A DNA stretch of 5,436 nucleotides from Candidatus Bathyarchaeota archaeon. Its GTDB lineage: Archaea > Thermoproteota > Bathyarchaeia > TCS64. Shown here one piece after another: positions 4,891 to 5,436 of this stretch. Each line of letters begins with the position of its first letter. Position 1 is the stretch's first letter. The stretch spans positions 1 to 5,436 of the forward strand of contig JABXKY010000121.1 of NCBI GenBank assembly GCA_013619005.1, read 5' to 3'. A program made the position numbers and the translations under genes. A model generated the notes under the pieces. It made no database searches. It saw only the letters and a program-made list of their open reading frames with translations, and was not told the origin of the DNA.

Positions 4891-5436
4891 AGTATAGCTT
4901 GACGCTGCCCCCCATTGTCAGCTTCAGGTACATCGACTTGATGTTGGCGAAGCCTCTCTTTGTCGCAGCGGTCAAGTTGCTGACCACTGTCTCAATGTTC
5001 TGGGTGACCTCGTCGTCACTCATTCCTTCCTTTCCGACGATGCAGTGGACGAATGGCTTGTCCCTGCTTCGAAGTACTATCATGCGGCGCTCGCGTTCGA
5101 TGATATTGTCTATGGGTGCCTGTGGCGGTACAGGGGTGGGCATCTTTCCCCTGGGTCCCAATATCGGTCCTGCGACACGACCTACTGTTGGCATCATAGG
5201 TGCCTCAGCAACGAACACATCATAGTTAGCCAAGCGTTTCTTGGCAGCTTTCTTGTCCCCTGCAAGCTGATCAAGTTCTGCGGGCTCAATAACATCATCC
5301 GCTCCTGCCCTCCTTGATCTCAGCGCTAGGTCGCCCGAGGCGAACACGAGTACCTTCCTGTCCCCGATACCTCTCGGTAACTGGAACCGGATATTGACTC
5401 GGTTGTCAGGCCTGTTCATGTCGAGCTCCCTGAGGT
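4889..5436 (-). CDS. rpl1: large ribosomal subunit protein L1 (uL1), 5' end outside window
   Basis: This is uL1, which binds 23S rRNA at the mobile L1 stalk and, in studied archaea, also represses its own mRNA. The family signature GRVAGPILGPRGKMPTPVPP is complete, preceded by YDVFVAEAPMMPTV and followed by VGKEGMSDDEVTQNIETVVS, which forms the second half of domain I. The end is LKLTMGGSVKLY, as in archaeal L1. The ATG at 5419 is not the true start: the frame stays open to the window edge with ...LRELD before MNRPDNRVN, matching the LKDLDLxxPENR segment that lies about 35-40 residues inside archaeal L1. The N-terminal helix and any L1 mRNA-binding regulatory site lie beyond 5436. The gene is 11 bases upstream of the L10 ATG, the standard archaeal L11-L1-L10 order. 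Confidence 0.95.
   Translation of the reverse strand, partial: LRELDMNRPDNRVNIRFQLPRGIGDRKVLVFASGDLALRSRRAGADDVIEPAELDQLAGDKKAAKKRLANYDVFVAEAPMMPTVGRVAGPILGPRGKMPTPVPPQAPIDNIIERERRMIVLRSRDKPFVHCIVGKEGMSDDEVTQNIETVVSNLTAATKRGFANIKSMYLKLTMGGSVKLY

Noticed and set aside
1..5436. CRISPR arrays, tRNA/rRNA genes, insertion sequences, riboswitches
   Set aside because: No repeat-spacer pattern, cloverleaf or rRNA-like sequence, transposase or inverted-repeat ends, or recognisable aptamer seen on either strand by eye.

Overview
The window is archaeal. A ribosomal pair, L1 followed by an L10 of the archaeal/eukaryotic P0 type (286 residues with the extra insert domain), sits at the right end. Several stand-alone genes have A/T-rich TATA-like boxes about 26-29 bases upstream of their ATG and almost no 5' leader, which is the usual archaeal leaderless layout. 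The only gene here with a clear Shine-Dalgarno site is L10, which is internal to its operon. The DNA is visibly G+C-rich in coding regions, with short A/T-rich promoters. I cannot place the organism more precisely; a TACK or thaumarchaeal-like lineage is only a guess.

Layout from left to right. 2-160 (+) is the 3' end of an unrecognised gene. It converges with a small single-domain cupin at 170-547 (-). From 548 to 1082 there is no intact gene: this holds the cupin promoter with three CCGTGCA words around its TATA box, a 20-bp alternating pyrimidine-purine tract, and a decayed nitroreductase (about 682-1005, +). Two tandem paralogous VOC (glyoxalase/dioxygenase fold) proteins follow at 1083-1463 and 1502-1888 (+), each with its own promoter. 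They converge, with a 4-base gap, on a family 5 ABC-type solute-binding protein (1893-3323, -) that has no signal peptide. Next are a stand-alone LigD-type 3'-phosphoesterase (3361-3966, -), the L10/P0 gene (4017-4877, -) and the L1 gene (4889 to beyond 5436, -).

Only L1 and L10 clearly work together, as part of the ribosomal stalk operon. L12, which usually follows L10 in archaea, is absent; the next gene is the phosphoesterase, expressed from its own promoter inside the T-rich tail of the ribosomal operon. The phosphoesterase probably trims 3' ends in DNA repair. The rest looks like independent single-gene units of small-molecule metabolism or transport. I see no strong evidence of a wholly new multi-gene system. 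The points most worth a second look are the nitroreductase remnant, whose two apparent break points carry the same GC-repeat 12-mer, the unexported solute-binding protein, and the missing L12 and acidic P0 tail.
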